Source: Allium sativum
Taxonomy: Eukaryota; Streptophyta; Magnoliopsida; Asparagales; Amaryllidaceae
Length of the DNA stretch: 64,000 nt
Direction: 5' to 3'
NCBI GenBank assembly: GCA_030737875.1
Contig: CM060924.1
Span: 145,446,197-145,510,196, forward strand
The position numbers were made by a program, and so were the translations under genes. The notes under the pieces were generated by a model. That model did no database searches, was not told the DNA's origin, and worked only from the letters and a program-made list of their open reading frames with translations. Shown here one piece after another: positions 23,318 to 34,569 of the stretch (the first letter of the stretch is position 1; each line of letters begins with the position of its first letter).

Positions 23318-24183
23318 TGTAAGATCAAAAAATGGAACTAATAACCAACTGACTAGATTTCGTAGAGAGTAATGAAGAATTATAATCTAAAAGAAAAGAA
23401 AAAGCAGTGAAGACACCAGATTTATAGTGGTACGGTGTTAACAAGCATATGTCCACTTTATAGTTCTTTCGTTCGATAGAGAGTTATAAATACAATGCTG
23501 ATAATCACTCAATCTTTCGAATACAATCAGTTCTCTCTTGGTATTTATGGAATTACACTCAACAATCCTGAGTACAATACTGATTAAGCAGGGAAAGCAA
23601 TGATAATGGTGGGGCTCAAGTGTGTAGCGTGCCAAAAGTTCCTTCGAAATGTCATGTTCTCGTGTATTTATAAGCATGTGAAGCCTTCGGGTCGAATGCC
23701 ACGTAGCAGTCGTAGAGGAAATCACAGGAACGAATGAAGAGTGCCCCTTCATTTCATGTCATATAGCATGCTTCCCAATCCGAATTTGTAGGCAAAAGAA
23801 TATGTCATGGCTTGATGTGGTAAAAGCTTCAGAGCATGGGGTCGGGTGGACATCCGTTCGAACCGACTCAATGGCAATATGGTGCGGGCCTTCGAAATAC
23901 AAGCAAGTCTATGAACATGGGATCGGATCTCGTTCAATCCAAACGGAGGACGCGTAGTTGCCAAATCTCGAAAACAGGCGGGTCGGGTCGAATTCAACCG
24001 ACCCAATAGGATCCGATCAGACTTCAACCCTCTGCTAAAATTGAAGTGTAATTGTTTTCCTCGATTCGAGACACTACATGGAACCTGACTCGGTCTATGG
24101 ACTTCATATAATTATGGTTCCCCCGCTTCCTAGTGATCGTGATGCCAGTACTTTGTGCGGCCTAGTCACAAAGTAGGCCACCA
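23318..24183 (-). repeat. Tat-type gypsy LTR (3' LTR of a minus-strand element)
   Basis: Homologous to the LTR at 56967-57703. Both ends agree: on the minus strand it starts TGGTGGCCTACTTTGTGAC (compare TGTTAGCCCACTTTGTGAT) and ends CCATTTTTTGATCTTACA (compare CCATTTTTGGATCTAACA). A TATAAATA box is at 23665-23672 on the minus strand. The block ATTTATAGTGGTACGGTGTTA at 23421 is the reverse complement of the R-region block at 57582-57618. The purine tract at 24184-24197 shows that this is the 3' LTR. Confidence 0.8.
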
Positions 24184-24199
24184 TTTTCCCCCCTCAAAG
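24184..24199 (-). other. Polypurine tract of the minus-strand Tat element
   Basis: TTTTCCCCCCTCAAAG on the plus strand gives CTTTGAGGGGGGAAAA on the minus strand, next to the LTR start. It matches the tract at 56951-56966 in the other Tat element. It is the second-strand primer site. Confidence 0.75.
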
Positions 24200-25659
24200 C
24201 ATGTCTTATCAAAGATGAAGCATGCTTTGAAATTAGCAATCTATTTATTCTCCAGTTGGCGATAGTTAATAGTCGTGTCCATCCGTAAAGTCATGACATT
24301 TTGCAAAGTCATGTCTCTTGATTTCTGCATCAAGTATAAATACGGGATCTGACCCATAATGGTCTTTGTTGAGCACAAAAAATTGGAGCTTTCAACCAAG
24401 ATATAGGCGAGTCTCCAGGTAAATTTTCTGACTTTTGTCGAGTCAAAAAAGGTCAGAATTACCTGATTAGTTCACGTGGCCTTATTGAATTTCTCGTATG
24501 CGAGTACATGTATATACGATCTTTAATAAGCTCCTTTAACTCCTTTCAGGTTCCAATTCATTTCATTTCACATTTTAGCATCAAGTCGGGGATTGCAGAT
24601 CATACGGTGGATTAGGTTGGATTCATTCGACCTGATCTTTTATTCGACCCGCCAGGGTCTACATAGTTTCTATACTTTACTTGATAGATCGGATTGAGTT
24701 GGGCCATCATTTCAAAGGGATACAAGCGGACTCTTAACCCCCGTAATATAATATATTGTTTTACCATCTTTCATTTCATTTTTACTACTGCCGAATTACC
24801 TCTCCTTAACCAAAACCCTAGCTTTTAAGTTTTCACTAATCCAACTTGATTCTTACATTCAATCCATAGGTAGGTCGGGATTGTTTATTTTATGGTTTTA
24901 GTCTCCAATCTCTGTCGAATTGAGTTCGAATCTCGTGTTAGTCCTTACCGCTAATTTTCACAACGTTTCTTTTTTGGACCCACGGGACCGTCGTCGTCGC
25001 TGGCAACGTCACAGTCGCCTCCAAGCGGCGGTTTTGAAGCATCGCTCCAGGCGTCGAAGCACTTGATGCATGGATTTTGGTTTTTACTTCGATGAAATGC
25101 AGAGGACAGGACAATGGCACCTGAAGAAGAGAGGAGCAGTGGGACAAGGAATTAGATGGACGATTGTGGTTGACGCTGCAATGTTGGAGAAGGCAGTTTC
25201 TTGCAAGCACAACCGGGTCGCGTCGAATTGTTTCGACTCGGTTCAAATCCAACCCGAATCCGTTCTCTGATCTAAAGCATTTGGCTAGAGAATTCTGATC
25301 TGATCCACTTTCACTTATTACAATTCTGATATACCTTTGCATACCATGAAATTTGGCCAACACAAGGACCTTGACAACACATATCTATTGCACATGTTTG
25401 TACATGACTTGACCGAAGATAATTACAACTCATAAACTCATGAACAGTTAGGATAGAGGCTTCAAGATAAACATCTGGAACTCGACGAACATAAGACTGC
25501 TTGACAATCTAGTGCATATCAATCAACTTCATGCTTTTACTGCTTTTTTAAATTCTTCTCATATCTGCACTACACACAATGGAACACACTGGCGCACACA
25601 CAGGGAGGCACAGGAAACTATACTCTAATCCTTGGTCTTTCTTCGATAGTACAACTATC
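24200..25659. other. Tat 3' untranslated region / upstream region of the antisense ORF
   Basis: Non-coding sequence between PPT and the antisense ORF, equivalent to 55452-56954 in the other Tat copy. It must contain the promoter of the antisense gene if that gene is transcribed from its own start. A GC-richer island lies at 24960-25270. Immediately before the ATG at 25660 an in-frame stretch without stops (25579-25659) resembles the same stretch before 55451, including a HRKLYSN / HGKLHSN pair, so the true start could be farther upstream. Confidence 0.5.
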
Positions 25660-27240
25660 ATGTCAAGAAGATATCAGACAAGATACTCCAAGTCTGATAA
25701 AAGTAAAGCTCTAGGATCATCTAGTAATCCCAATCTCGATGTTCTTTCATCGACTATAGATCCAGACTAAGACATTGAAGGTTCTGACTTTGAAGTCAAA
25801 CTTCATGAAAATTTGGAGTCATCTGCTGGAGAAGTCTCAATGGATGAAGAAGAGGAGCAGCAGGAGGCAATCAAGTCCCTGACAAATTCGAAGGTGTAGT
25901 CTTCCTAAATGCAGCAAGTGATTCTGTCATTTCAACAACCGAAGAAGCTAGACTTAGGCGGTTATGTCTAAGGCATGGGATTTCTTGGCAGGATGTTAGA
26001 GTTGCGACTGGTGCAGGCAGACCCCACAATCCTCTGAAGGGGTATATGGCCATCCGTAGGTTGATGTGTACAATGGGAGCTATTCGTCCATTTCCAACAT
26101 TTCTCGTCAATTTTCTAAGATGAATGCAGATCGCCCCCATGCAACTCCAGCCTACCGCATATACTTACTTGTACATGTTATACATAGCATACATGGAAAT
26201 ATTAGGCGTGGAGCTCACTTTTGGGGATTTGAACTTCTTTCATCATTTCAAGCACCTTTCAAAGGAAACTCCTTCCTTTGTGTACTTCGAATCCATGCCC
26301 AAGGGAAAGATTCTTAACGAAGGATACAGTAAAGTGGGGTACGTGAAGCCTAAGTGGTTTTACATCAAACACCAGACTGGATGTGCTAGGAGATAGCTCC
26401 AGTCAAGTAAGCTTCAAATTTTGGCATTCCCGTTTCGATTATATTAGCGAATGCATTGAGTTTTACCTCTTATTTGTCATTCCAAATCCAAGAAAAGAGC
26501 AGGGCCAAATATACTTGGACCGCTTAAACCTTCAACTGAATGGCAATCCAAACTTCTTAAAAATTAGAAAATGTCTAGTGGACGACCTTCTTCATTGACA
26601 CCATTTTGTTGATATGAGTTAGAGTATGGGCCAAGAAGGTCGGGCTTATACATGCGTCCCCCAGATCTAGATCCTCCTTCTTCCCCAGCAACCTGTAGTG
26701 TGCCCCCAGTCAAGGGGCAAGTTACAACTACAACCGAGGTGGGGGAAAGTTCGAAGAGTAAAGATCTTGCGGGTTCCAGTCAAGAACCATAGCCGGGAAA
26801 AGGATAGATGACTCCCGAAACGGAAAACATTGAGATTCCTCCAAGTCCTTCTCCCATGACATTCCTATAGAGGAGCTTCTGGAAAGGTAGCCTGAGGTCG
26901 AGCCCTAGGGTGGTTCTCCTAAGGACGCATCTCCTCGTGAAATCCAGCCTTCTCTGAGGACACCGTCTCCAACCAAGTGCCATGTTCATGATCCGCAAAT
27001 AGAGGAATCCATATTTAGAGATTTAGCCAAGCTTCCCTTGTCCGATAACATATACACTTCCAAAGACATTGGTTCTGGCTCTTTCTTTTCTCCATCCAAA
27101 GGAATATCGGTGAGAGACTGGAAATCTATCTTCATAGTAAGTACTCGTTTTCACTCCCGAGTACAATGTCTTTTGACGAGACGATTTTGGTTTGAATACT
27201 TTCAACACTTCGTTGGTGGGAGGTGGCTTTGCCGGAGCTC
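25660..27240 (+). pseudogene. Tat antisense accessory ORF, second copy (truncated, broken)
   Basis: It lies on the strand opposite to its element. It begins MSRRYQTRYSKSDKSK at 25660. After stops, a central block reads RLRRLCLRHGI, then MAIRRLMC and IAPMQLQPTAYTYLY...GVELTFGDLNFFHHFKH, TPSFVYFES (26124-26310) and KPKWFYIKHQTGCAR, aligning well with 55250-54720 minus strand. This region resembles the plant 'putative gypsy-type transposon' domain (Transposase_28, PF04195). A splice donor GTAAGC at 26407 follows in the same phase as in the other copy. The next block IPNPRKEQGQIYLDRLN (26482-) is exon 2. A second donor GTAAGTAC is at 27137. The acceptor AG of intron 1 is mutated to CA, and several stops are present. 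The C-terminal coiled-coil part is missing; the element is cut at about 27240-27297. Confidence 0.7.
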
Positions 27241-27297
27241 TTTAACGGAGTGTAATGGGTGCGGTGCCTTTGCTGGAGCTCATTGGTAAAGTATTCA

Positions 27298-28046
27298 TGT
27301 TATTGGTTGAAGGTAGAAGGAAATGCTTGGGTACATTGGAGTTTGGTGTATGGAGATTGATATAGTATCGAGTTAGAGTGTTAAAGTTTGCGATACTATA
27401 TGTTGGATTGAAGAGGATGAAAGTAGCATCGCATCGGAAAAGACAGTTCATAAATCGGAGCCCGTACGCAAAAGTTAGAGATGAAAATGTGCAAGCTTTC
27501 AACAGGTCTTAGGGACAGACGTCTATAGTTACAGGGTAGAGTTTCCCAGGAGCTCCGACAGACGTTTGTCAATTCTGGACAGACGTTTGAGCTGAGTGCT
27601 GAAGTAGGATAAATTCTCTGGAAGGGACAGACATCTGTCATAACATTAACAGACGTTTGAGACGACTTTTGGGTTGTTTCGGGCTAGAAAATGGGGAAGC
27701 TGATTTGTGAAAACTTGAGGGCAATTTTGGGAATTGCCTGATATATTTGTTTATCCCTATATAAGCTTTTTTTTTTTTTTTTCAAATAGGGAGCATGGAG
27801 ACTTGATCAAATTAAGAGTTTAATTCTCAAGGGTTAAATTGGGGTTCATATCCTAATTGCAGTTTTTCAATTCTATTCTCCTCAAACTCTTTTCTATATT
27901 AAAATATAATAATCATTGTATCAATCTTTTGTATTCCTTTCATTGTGGTAATAAAATACTCTTTCCAATGTGGATGTATATTAACAAGTTGTTAGTGGAA
28001 ACACTATAAATCTGTGTGTGATTTAATTTTGTTGTTGTTATTGTAG
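27298..28046 (+). repeat. LTR of an unassigned LTR element (family F), probably solo
   Basis: It starts at about TGTTATTGGTTGAAGG and runs to the T-rich ...TTGTTGTTGTTATTG end. It contains ATCCCTATATAAGC (27752), a TATA-like box followed by a poly-T of 16, and near the end CCAATGTGGATGTATATTAACA...ACTATAAATCT, the same layout as the R region of the Tat LTRs. Five CAGACGT(T/C)T motifs occur at 27515-27655. Neither PBS nor PPT adjoins it. The boundaries are estimated, and no flanking duplication was seen. Confidence 0.5.
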
Positions 28047-28197
28047 CTCACAGCCTCAACTCTCATGTGAAGAAGATGAAAAATCTTGGATGAGAGGTAT
28101 TCAAATGATGAAAATACTCTGATAGATATTCTATTTTTAGATAGATTCTACAGAGGCAGATAGGCAGGATCGAATTCTTGATGCAATTAGCAAATAT
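28047..28197 (-). other. Copia 5' leader fragment
   Basis: It aligns with the leader of the minus-strand copia element (22857-23003). It is cut on the left by LTR F, so the body of this second copia copy is gone. Confidence 0.6.
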
Positions 28198-28209
28198 GCT
28201 CTGATACCA
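28198..28209 (-). other. Primer-binding site, initiator Met tRNA type
   Basis: GCTCTGATACCA, exact complement of TGGTATCAGAGC, placed as at 23004 next to the homologous LTR. Confidence 0.8.
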
Positions 28210-28526
28210 TATTCGAATAATTTGTAAATGAGGAATTTTTGTAATTGATTCAGAATGAACGTTTGAGTACATAGAGTACATATATGTATACATTTGTTCA
28301 GCCGCTTAGGCTTGTAATAAATTCAAAAAATAACGTACTATTGGGCCAAGGCCCACTTGTATACGGCTAAACTAATATGCAGGATAATCAGTGTATTCGC
28401 AATACACTTCATGCATACATTTTATTTTGAAGCGACAACCACATAGCTTTATTAGGCTGGCATATCCCAGTTTTAAGTTTCTTACTGGCCGTATGATTCT
28501 ATATTGATCACTTTTCTTACAAGCAT
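28210..28526 (-). repeat. Copia LTR, second copy of the 23016 family
   Basis: Same family and orientation as 23016-23317, with a small insertion around 28365-28410 (ACGGCTAAACTAATATGC...). Because it also has a PBS on the same side, it is the 5' LTR of a separate insertion, not the partner of the first LTR. Confidence 0.75.
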
Positions 28527-30604
28527 CCGTTCTAGGTTAATAAGCAAACAAGCTAAAATCAATAACTCAGGTAGCAATTCGAAAATAATTTCATAATAAT
28601 TTTGTAAATAATTCTTTTTCCTTTGTGATCTAGTATTTTAAGTTGTTTTAGGAATGGCAGGGGTTGATTTCATTTAGCAGGATTTGATTCCACTGTCTGC
28701 TTTAGTTTTACCCATTTGTATTAGTTCCAAGATTTGTAGCTCCGTGTACACGTAGTCTACATTTATGTATACGAGACAGAAAAAATAAAACTCTAAACCA
28801 AAATTTTATTAAAACGAACATTAGTGGGTAGTATTTTTGTTTTCTTATGAATCAGTAAAACAATTCCCCAAATGAAGGCCGCAGGTATACTAGTAAACTT
28901 GTTGTGAATCAAAGTTTTTGAAATTGCATGGTTTTAAGCTGTAAGCAAAGGTGCGTAATGTGTGTTAAAAGTAAACTAAATTATGAAGCCTTTGTGGTTT
29001 TCAAGATTTAGGGGTGTGAGTTCTTAATGATTGTATCATTCCAGATGTACAAGGTTTTAAATCTGACATAATTTGGAAAATAAATATTTTTGCAATAAAA
29101 CCTCAGATAAGTAATTACAGGTCTCATGCATGAATTTTAATGGAGTACTGGCTTCAGCCCGTATCTGATTAATATGATGATTTTGAAGCATGATTTCTTT
29201 TGCAGCTGCCTTTTTGGGAATGACAGTTTGTAGAACAGAATTTATTAGGAACACCAATCAAAAACACAGGGCTCAATAATTTAGGTACAAGGAAATGTTA
29301 GTGGAACATGCACATACAAAATTTCTTGTGCATATTAAAGATTTTGAATGCACTGTAATGAATTTGCATGTATTACGAATTTTGAAGGCTCAATAGAGTC
29401 ATAGACTGAAACAACTATGATCGTGTTATCTACTCCTCCATCTTCCAAATTATTTTTGTGAAGGCCAATAAACTCACAAGTTTAGGAAACAATGCACGCA
29501 CCAAGTTTGAATGCCCTACAAGTAGCAATGATTAACAACAACATTGATTTCAGACGTGATCAATTTAAAACATTCAAAATAACATCATACAAAATGGATG
29601 GAGCAATCTGATATTGATAGTATACGAGTAATAGAAAGCTGAGTTTTGATGCAGAATTTGCCACTTTATCCACTACAATCCACGTTGAACAAAAGTATCA
29701 AAAGGAAGGTTAGATTTGCTTGTACACGTATATGTTTTGCTCCACGTAATTAATTTCGAGAGCAGATCACCTGTACTCAAATTCACTGACCCTTCTATAC
29801 CCAATTAATCAGAATTCATGATTTCCACCTTTTGTAATTAAATTCGAAGGCTTAATTATAAAAAAATGGAATTTATGGAGTATTGATTGGTTGGGCATAG
29901 GAAAATAGGGGATTTCATTTTATTCATTTCTATTTTAAATTTTGAAAGCAACAAAAATTTAACGGTCAGTGTTTATTGTGCCAAATTTTATGCTTTATCT
30001 TCTATCACTCATAACTAGTACTCAAGTCTTGTATATTTACACTACCACCTACCACTACCTCTATTCAAAAATCTGAATGATCAAAATGCAGTACTGGTAT
30101 CACATTTTCAATCTTCTTAACCCTTAACAACTAATTAAAACAAAAAAACTCAACAGTGGACGCACAAAACACAAGTTGCTTTACGCAATTACTTATGTTC
30201 AATCTTAAAGGTACTAAGTTTAGTACTGATATTTTAAAAAATAAACCAAACTAACTCATTTCATTTCTTTCTTCTTTTTTTTTTTTTTTTTTTTCTTTTC
30301 TTTTTTTTGGCAAGAAACTTAAGAAGAATCCAATTACTTGATCTACCTACATAAATTGCAATGAAATGGTCAACCGCTCAATCTCTCATTAAAATATTTC
30401 TGTTTTACTATGCAAAAACATACACGTAACTATGCAAGGAAAATAATGTCAAAGACAAAGTTACCAGCTTTTTCAACCGTAAGGATGGTCTGCTGAAATT
30501 TTATTCTAAATGGCAAAGCATTAAACTTTAGGTATTAGTTTTACAGTGTGCATGATATCAAAATTAGATTTCAGGGGATGTGAAAAAACATTGTTATTGA
30601 CACT
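28527..30604. other. Non-coding, nothing recognised
   Basis: About 2 kb of low-copy-looking AT-rich sequence. A poly-T/CT tract lies at 30270-30308. No protein-like frame, RNA gene or repeat pair was seen. It could be genuine intergenic sequence. Confidence 0.4.
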
Positions 30605-30612
30605 CCAAAAAT
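30605..30612. repeat. Target-site duplication CCAAAAAT (left)
   Basis: Exact 8-mer also at 31172-31179, immediately outside both ends of the MITE. Confidence 0.8.
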
Positions 30613-31171
30613 TAGTTGTGGGCATAAACCGCACCGCAATGCGGAAACCGCCCAGACCGAACCGCAAAAACGGTGCGGAAAACCGCACCGGATTCTCTCT
30701 CTAAAGCAAACAGCCCAAACCGAACCGACCCGCAATGATACGGTTCAGTTGCGGTTTGAACTTTTACCAAACCCTATTAAACCAAACCGAACCGCATAGC
30801 TACACCGACAATGTTATGATAAAAAATTTAACAAATTCCTATCTAACTTTTAATTTAACGATATATATTTTATTTTCAATGTATGTGGTAGTTATATTAA
30901 TTAAAGATAACACTATATGTTTTAACATTCAGGTGATACAATGTCATACAATCGTAAATTGATTGTTGATGGAAGTAATTTTCTTGTTTCATATTTAATA
31001 CGTGTTCAAACCGAACTGAACCAAAACCGGACCGTATTACATCCAAACCGAACCGAAACCGAACCGTTTGAATGGTTAGTATAATGGTTTGTATTTTTGA
31101 TCAACCGTTTGATGCGGTGCAGAAGCGGTTTGAGCTTCAAACTGCACTGAACCGAACCGCGTCCACCCCTA
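30613..31171. mobile_element. hAT-type non-autonomous element (MITE)
   Basis: 559 bases bounded by TAGTTGTGGGCATAAACCG on the left and, on the opposite strand of the right end, TAGGGGTGGACGCGGTTCGG. These imperfect inverted ends and a perfect 8-bp duplication (CCAAAAAT) are hAT characteristics. The subterminal 170 bases on each side consist of repeated AACCGAACCG / CGGTTCGGTTT hexamer-like motifs, common in plant hAT MITEs. The AT-rich middle (30800-30990) carries no transposase. Mobilised only by a related hAT transposase in trans. Confidence 0.85.
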
Positions 31172-31179
31172 CCAAAAAT
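31172..31179. repeat. Target-site duplication CCAAAAAT (right)
   Basis: Identical to 30605-30612; marks the right end of the hAT MITE. Confidence 0.8.
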
Positions 31180-32573
31180 ATCAAGGAGAGGCACGGACGA
31201 AATTAGAAAAAGCTTTGTCACATTCACTTATAGAATTCGACGGAGATATGGTTGAGTTTCATATTTAAATTTGATAAAGGACCGCCGAAAAAAGAAAAAA
31301 ATGAAAAATAGTTGGTGTATATCGAATTTTGTTTTCAAACGTGTCCCATTCACCATTTTTATAGCGTCAATGAGTGAATGTGACAAAGAAATGAATTTTT
31401 TTTCTATAGTAAACCCAAAGATTACCTATTCTTGTTTTGGTCTATTTCGAAAATTTTGACGGAAATATTCATATTTTCTATTATTTCAAAACTTTATCCT
31501 TGGGCAATTAACTTATGTGAAAATACCAAAAAAGAAAAAAATTCAATAAAAAATACTTTTCTTTTCGAAAAATGCGCTAACATAATATTTTTTTCGTGTT
31601 TCTAACATAATGCTCAATTTGACTATAAGCAAGTATAGTTTTCTTGAAAACAAATATATATTCTTGCGCTATCCATATTTATGCAAAACAAAACTTGTTT
31701 TTGTAATAGATTTCGACTGAGTCATTAAGCTAGAATATGTTATTTTATTAGCATAACATGGAAATTTGTCCGAAAGGAAAATGAGAAAAGGAACTGGAGT
31801 TCTAAGATTATCCATAATAAGATTTGTGGTGATTTTGGTAAATAAATAATAGATAATTAAGATCACCAAAATCACAAGGTGTCCACGTTTCATGATTTGG
31901 AATAATGTTATGACCTTAATCAGCAAAATAAAAATCAATTTGTTCCGATGTGATAAATTAACTACATATAATTTAGTTTTCAAAAAATGGCGAGTACATT
32001 ACGGCAATATACTTAGATAAGCTTATAGCCATAGCTAGCACGATGAAGCATCTATTAAGGCACATTATTACACTCAGACTCGGTATTACTGTTGATTGGG
32101 ACTTTCTAAGTTTCTCAACAGAATATATAACCACAAACTTTATCAAGTTGAAAGTGCTATTAAACAGTCCAAGTCTCTGAATCAATTTGAAAGTTCTGTT
32201 AATCTAACTCTATTAACAATTTGCCATAATTATTTCCATATACCCATCTCATTTTCCTGTTTAACTTTGGCTGAATAAGATTGGTATTTAAGTACAACAT
32301 CTGCAATGTCGATCATTTAACTCATGTTGATTAAAGAAACACAAGTGGAAAGGTTGGTTGCTTTCAAGATTTCTATATTTCCTATCAAACATAAAATTGT
32401 AGGTGTAAAAGATCTTATCAAACCAAATAATACTGGTACAGGACCTACAGGCTATACCCATTTTCTACTTGGCTGATATTTAGTGCATGCATGGCTTCAT
32501 TATAATAACTTTCGTGCTAGTAAATAAGAAAACCCTTGCAAGATTAAATCCTTCAGGCAACAACCATGAGGAC
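31180..32573. other. Non-coding, nothing recognised
   Basis: AT-rich sequence between two DNA transposons. Only short frames without protein-like composition. Confidence 0.4.
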
Positions 32574-32920
32574 TTAGGTAGCGTTTCTTTTTTGTTTCTG
32601 GATAGTTCAAGATTGCATCATCATCTAACACGTTGAACGTCTAATCCACTGAACTTTCCGGTCAAACGAAACGCTAGAATTTTATCCGTTCGCGTCGAAC
32701 GCGAACAAATAAAATTATAACAACCACACCCTTCCATTCTCTATGTGATAAATCAACACACCTTCATTCTTCATATAAAAAATCCACTCTTATTTCCCAA
32801 ATCACAAAACTATATCGTTCGAATCCAAAAAATCAAAAAATAAAATAAAATAATAATAATAAGCTTCATCGTCCATGACTTTAGGTTAAATTTTTTATAT
32901 TCGCGGTTGTCATATTCTTA

Positions 32921-32996
<76 letters not shown>

Positions 32997-33016
32997 TTGA
33001 TTTTTTTTTTTTCAGA

Positions 33017-33237
33017 ATGTCTAGTCAATCCGCTACTTCTTCATCCGCATCATCGTCGACTAGAACAACGGCCAAACAAACACGTTTACAAATAGGCTTT
33101 TATGAAAACATCGATATGCATGCGCAGTGGTACCAGGAGATTACTGCTATATTCTGTTATAAAACAACGATCGGAATAAAACTCCACTTTCTTCCACATA
33201 TAGCATACACATATGAGTTGGCACACACGTTCTTGTA
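33017..33237 (+). pseudogene. Serine-rich start of the Harbinger ORF1 relic
   Basis: ATG at 33017 opens MSSQSATSSSASSSTRTTA, a Ser/Thr-rich leader of the type that precedes the Myb/SANT domain in Harbinger ORF1 proteins. After about residue 25 the reading is not recognisable and runs into the tandem duplication at 33162. Assignment rests on position and composition only. Confidence 0.35.
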
Positions 33238-33680
33238 ACAAAAGCAATCCCTGATGTTACGTGCCTACCAACTCATATTTGTACTTCACTCCTTTAATTT
33301 ATTCCGCGATGTGAGACTATTTATTCAAACCGCAATTCCTACCTTGATAACATCCAAGACAATCCTAACAGCCTTCCATTTGACTCACATCCTTACGAGT
33401 ATCTTTTGAGAACATTGTTTTGCCTGCATGGCTCAGTCCGTAACATTCAGCTTTAATGCGACTATTATGTAACGACGGTCAGAACAAAACCCTCATCCTT
33501 CCAGCATAGGGTGCACGCATATGAATTGACACACACATCTCTGTAAAAAAGGAATTTTGATGTTGCGTGTCTACCAACTCATATATATACTCCACTTCTT
33601 CAATTTATTCCGTGATGTGAGACTATTTGTTTAAATCGTCATTCCTACCTTAACAACATGTGAGACAATCCTAACATATT
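33162..33680. repeat. Internal tandem duplication, about 310-base unit
   Basis: 33162-33471 and 33472-33680 align (ACGATCGGAATAAAACTCC / ACGGTCAGAACAAAACCCT; GTTACGTGCCTACCAACTC / GTTGCGTGTCTACCAACTC; TTTATTCCGCGATGTGAGAC / TTTATTCCGTGATGTGAGAC). The second copy lacks the last third. It splits the Harbinger ORF1 relic. Confidence 0.7.
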
Positions 33681-33900
33681 CAACGATCGAACTGGCCTGG
33701 ACTACAGCACTGGACAAATAAAGAATAAATTTGAACACTTAAAGCTTGAGTGGATCTCGTGGAATAAGGTGTTACAGATTTCGTGTGGCTACTGGAATGA
33801 GGAAGAAGACACGATCGATGGATCCAACGAGTGGTGGGATACAACTGTATCAAGGTATCACAAGTATAAATTAACATACCTCGCATGCTTGTTCAGGTAG
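33681..33900 (+). pseudogene. Myb/SANT-like DNA-binding domain (Harbinger ORF1 type), broken
   Basis: The plus strand reads DRTGLDYSTGQIKNKFEHLK, then EWISWNKVLQ, GYWNEEEDTIDGSNEWWD and YHKYKLTYLA before a stop at about 33897. The order TGL.Y...Q.KNK...LK.EW..W..L...GW....TID.S.EWW fits the Myb/SANT-like domain (Myb_DNA-bind_3, PF12776) used by PIF/Harbinger ORF1 proteins and by related domesticated plant genes. In the family this protein binds the element's DNA and recruits the transposase. Further downstream reading to about 34280 is stop-ridden. I consider it a transposon relic, not a host gene. Confidence 0.7.
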
Positions 33901-34569
33901 TTGGATGTGATATCTGGTGGCTGCATGCAAACATGTCAATGTTATTCCACAACATCGCACGATACATGTGCAGTTTGATGCATAGATCTATGTCGACTAC
34001 CTTCGGGTGATACGAAGAGGATCTCACCAGTTGCAGACTACCTAGGCTCGGACATCTGGTGGTCCGTCTAGAGCTGATAGCGGTTCTATGCACAATCAGA
34101 ATTTCAATAAATGCATGGCAACGAAGTAGGAGGGCGACGAATACGAGCAGTGGGAGGTCGCAACTTGTTTGGTTGATTAAGATAACAAAGGTTTCAATTG
34201 TTTGCATGCCTTGTTGGAAGACCCCGAGCAGCTTATGAAGGCTGTTATTTTTCTTCTTAACAAGTTGAGAAAGACCGTGTAGTTTGTTGTTTATTTTATT
34301 TTTTGCATTTATTATTTGGTAATTTTATTTTTGCATTTGTATTATGAGTTATGAACTATTAATTTTTATTTCGTATGTCATATTATGTATCTTATATTTT
34401 CTATTCTATATATAAAATAATTAACTTAAATAAAATAAAAATATAAACAAACAATAAAATAATAACTTTGTCCCGAACGCATTCCGCTTTCGCGAACTTT
34501 CCCCTTCCCCAACTCTTTCAATATTCTCCTTTCATTTTCCTCTTCGGATAAAAAAAGAACGCAACCTTA

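Larger units (their letters stand above)
32577..34566. mobile_element. PIF/Harbinger-like element, transposase lost
   Basis: The ends GGTAGCGTTTCTTTTTTG (left) and, on the opposite strand, GGTTGCGTTCTTTTTTTA (right) form an inverted repeat. A TTA trinucleotide flanks each side (32574-32576 and 34567-34569), the characteristic Harbinger target. Both subterminal parts carry TTCGCG/AACGCG motifs. The interior (about 2 kb) contains a (TA)n tract of about 35 units at 32923-32996 and a broken Myb/SANT-like ORF, the typical second protein of Harbinger elements. No DDE transposase motif is visible. Confidence 0.7.

Noticed and set aside
25070..25270. 66-codon frame and the longer minus-strand frame 24938-25363
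   Set aside because: GC-richer part of the Tat untranslated region; no similarity between this frame and the equivalent region of the other Tat copy (55930-56260).
32907..33095. Tyr/Ile-repeat frame
   Set aside because: Translation of the (TA)n microsatellite.
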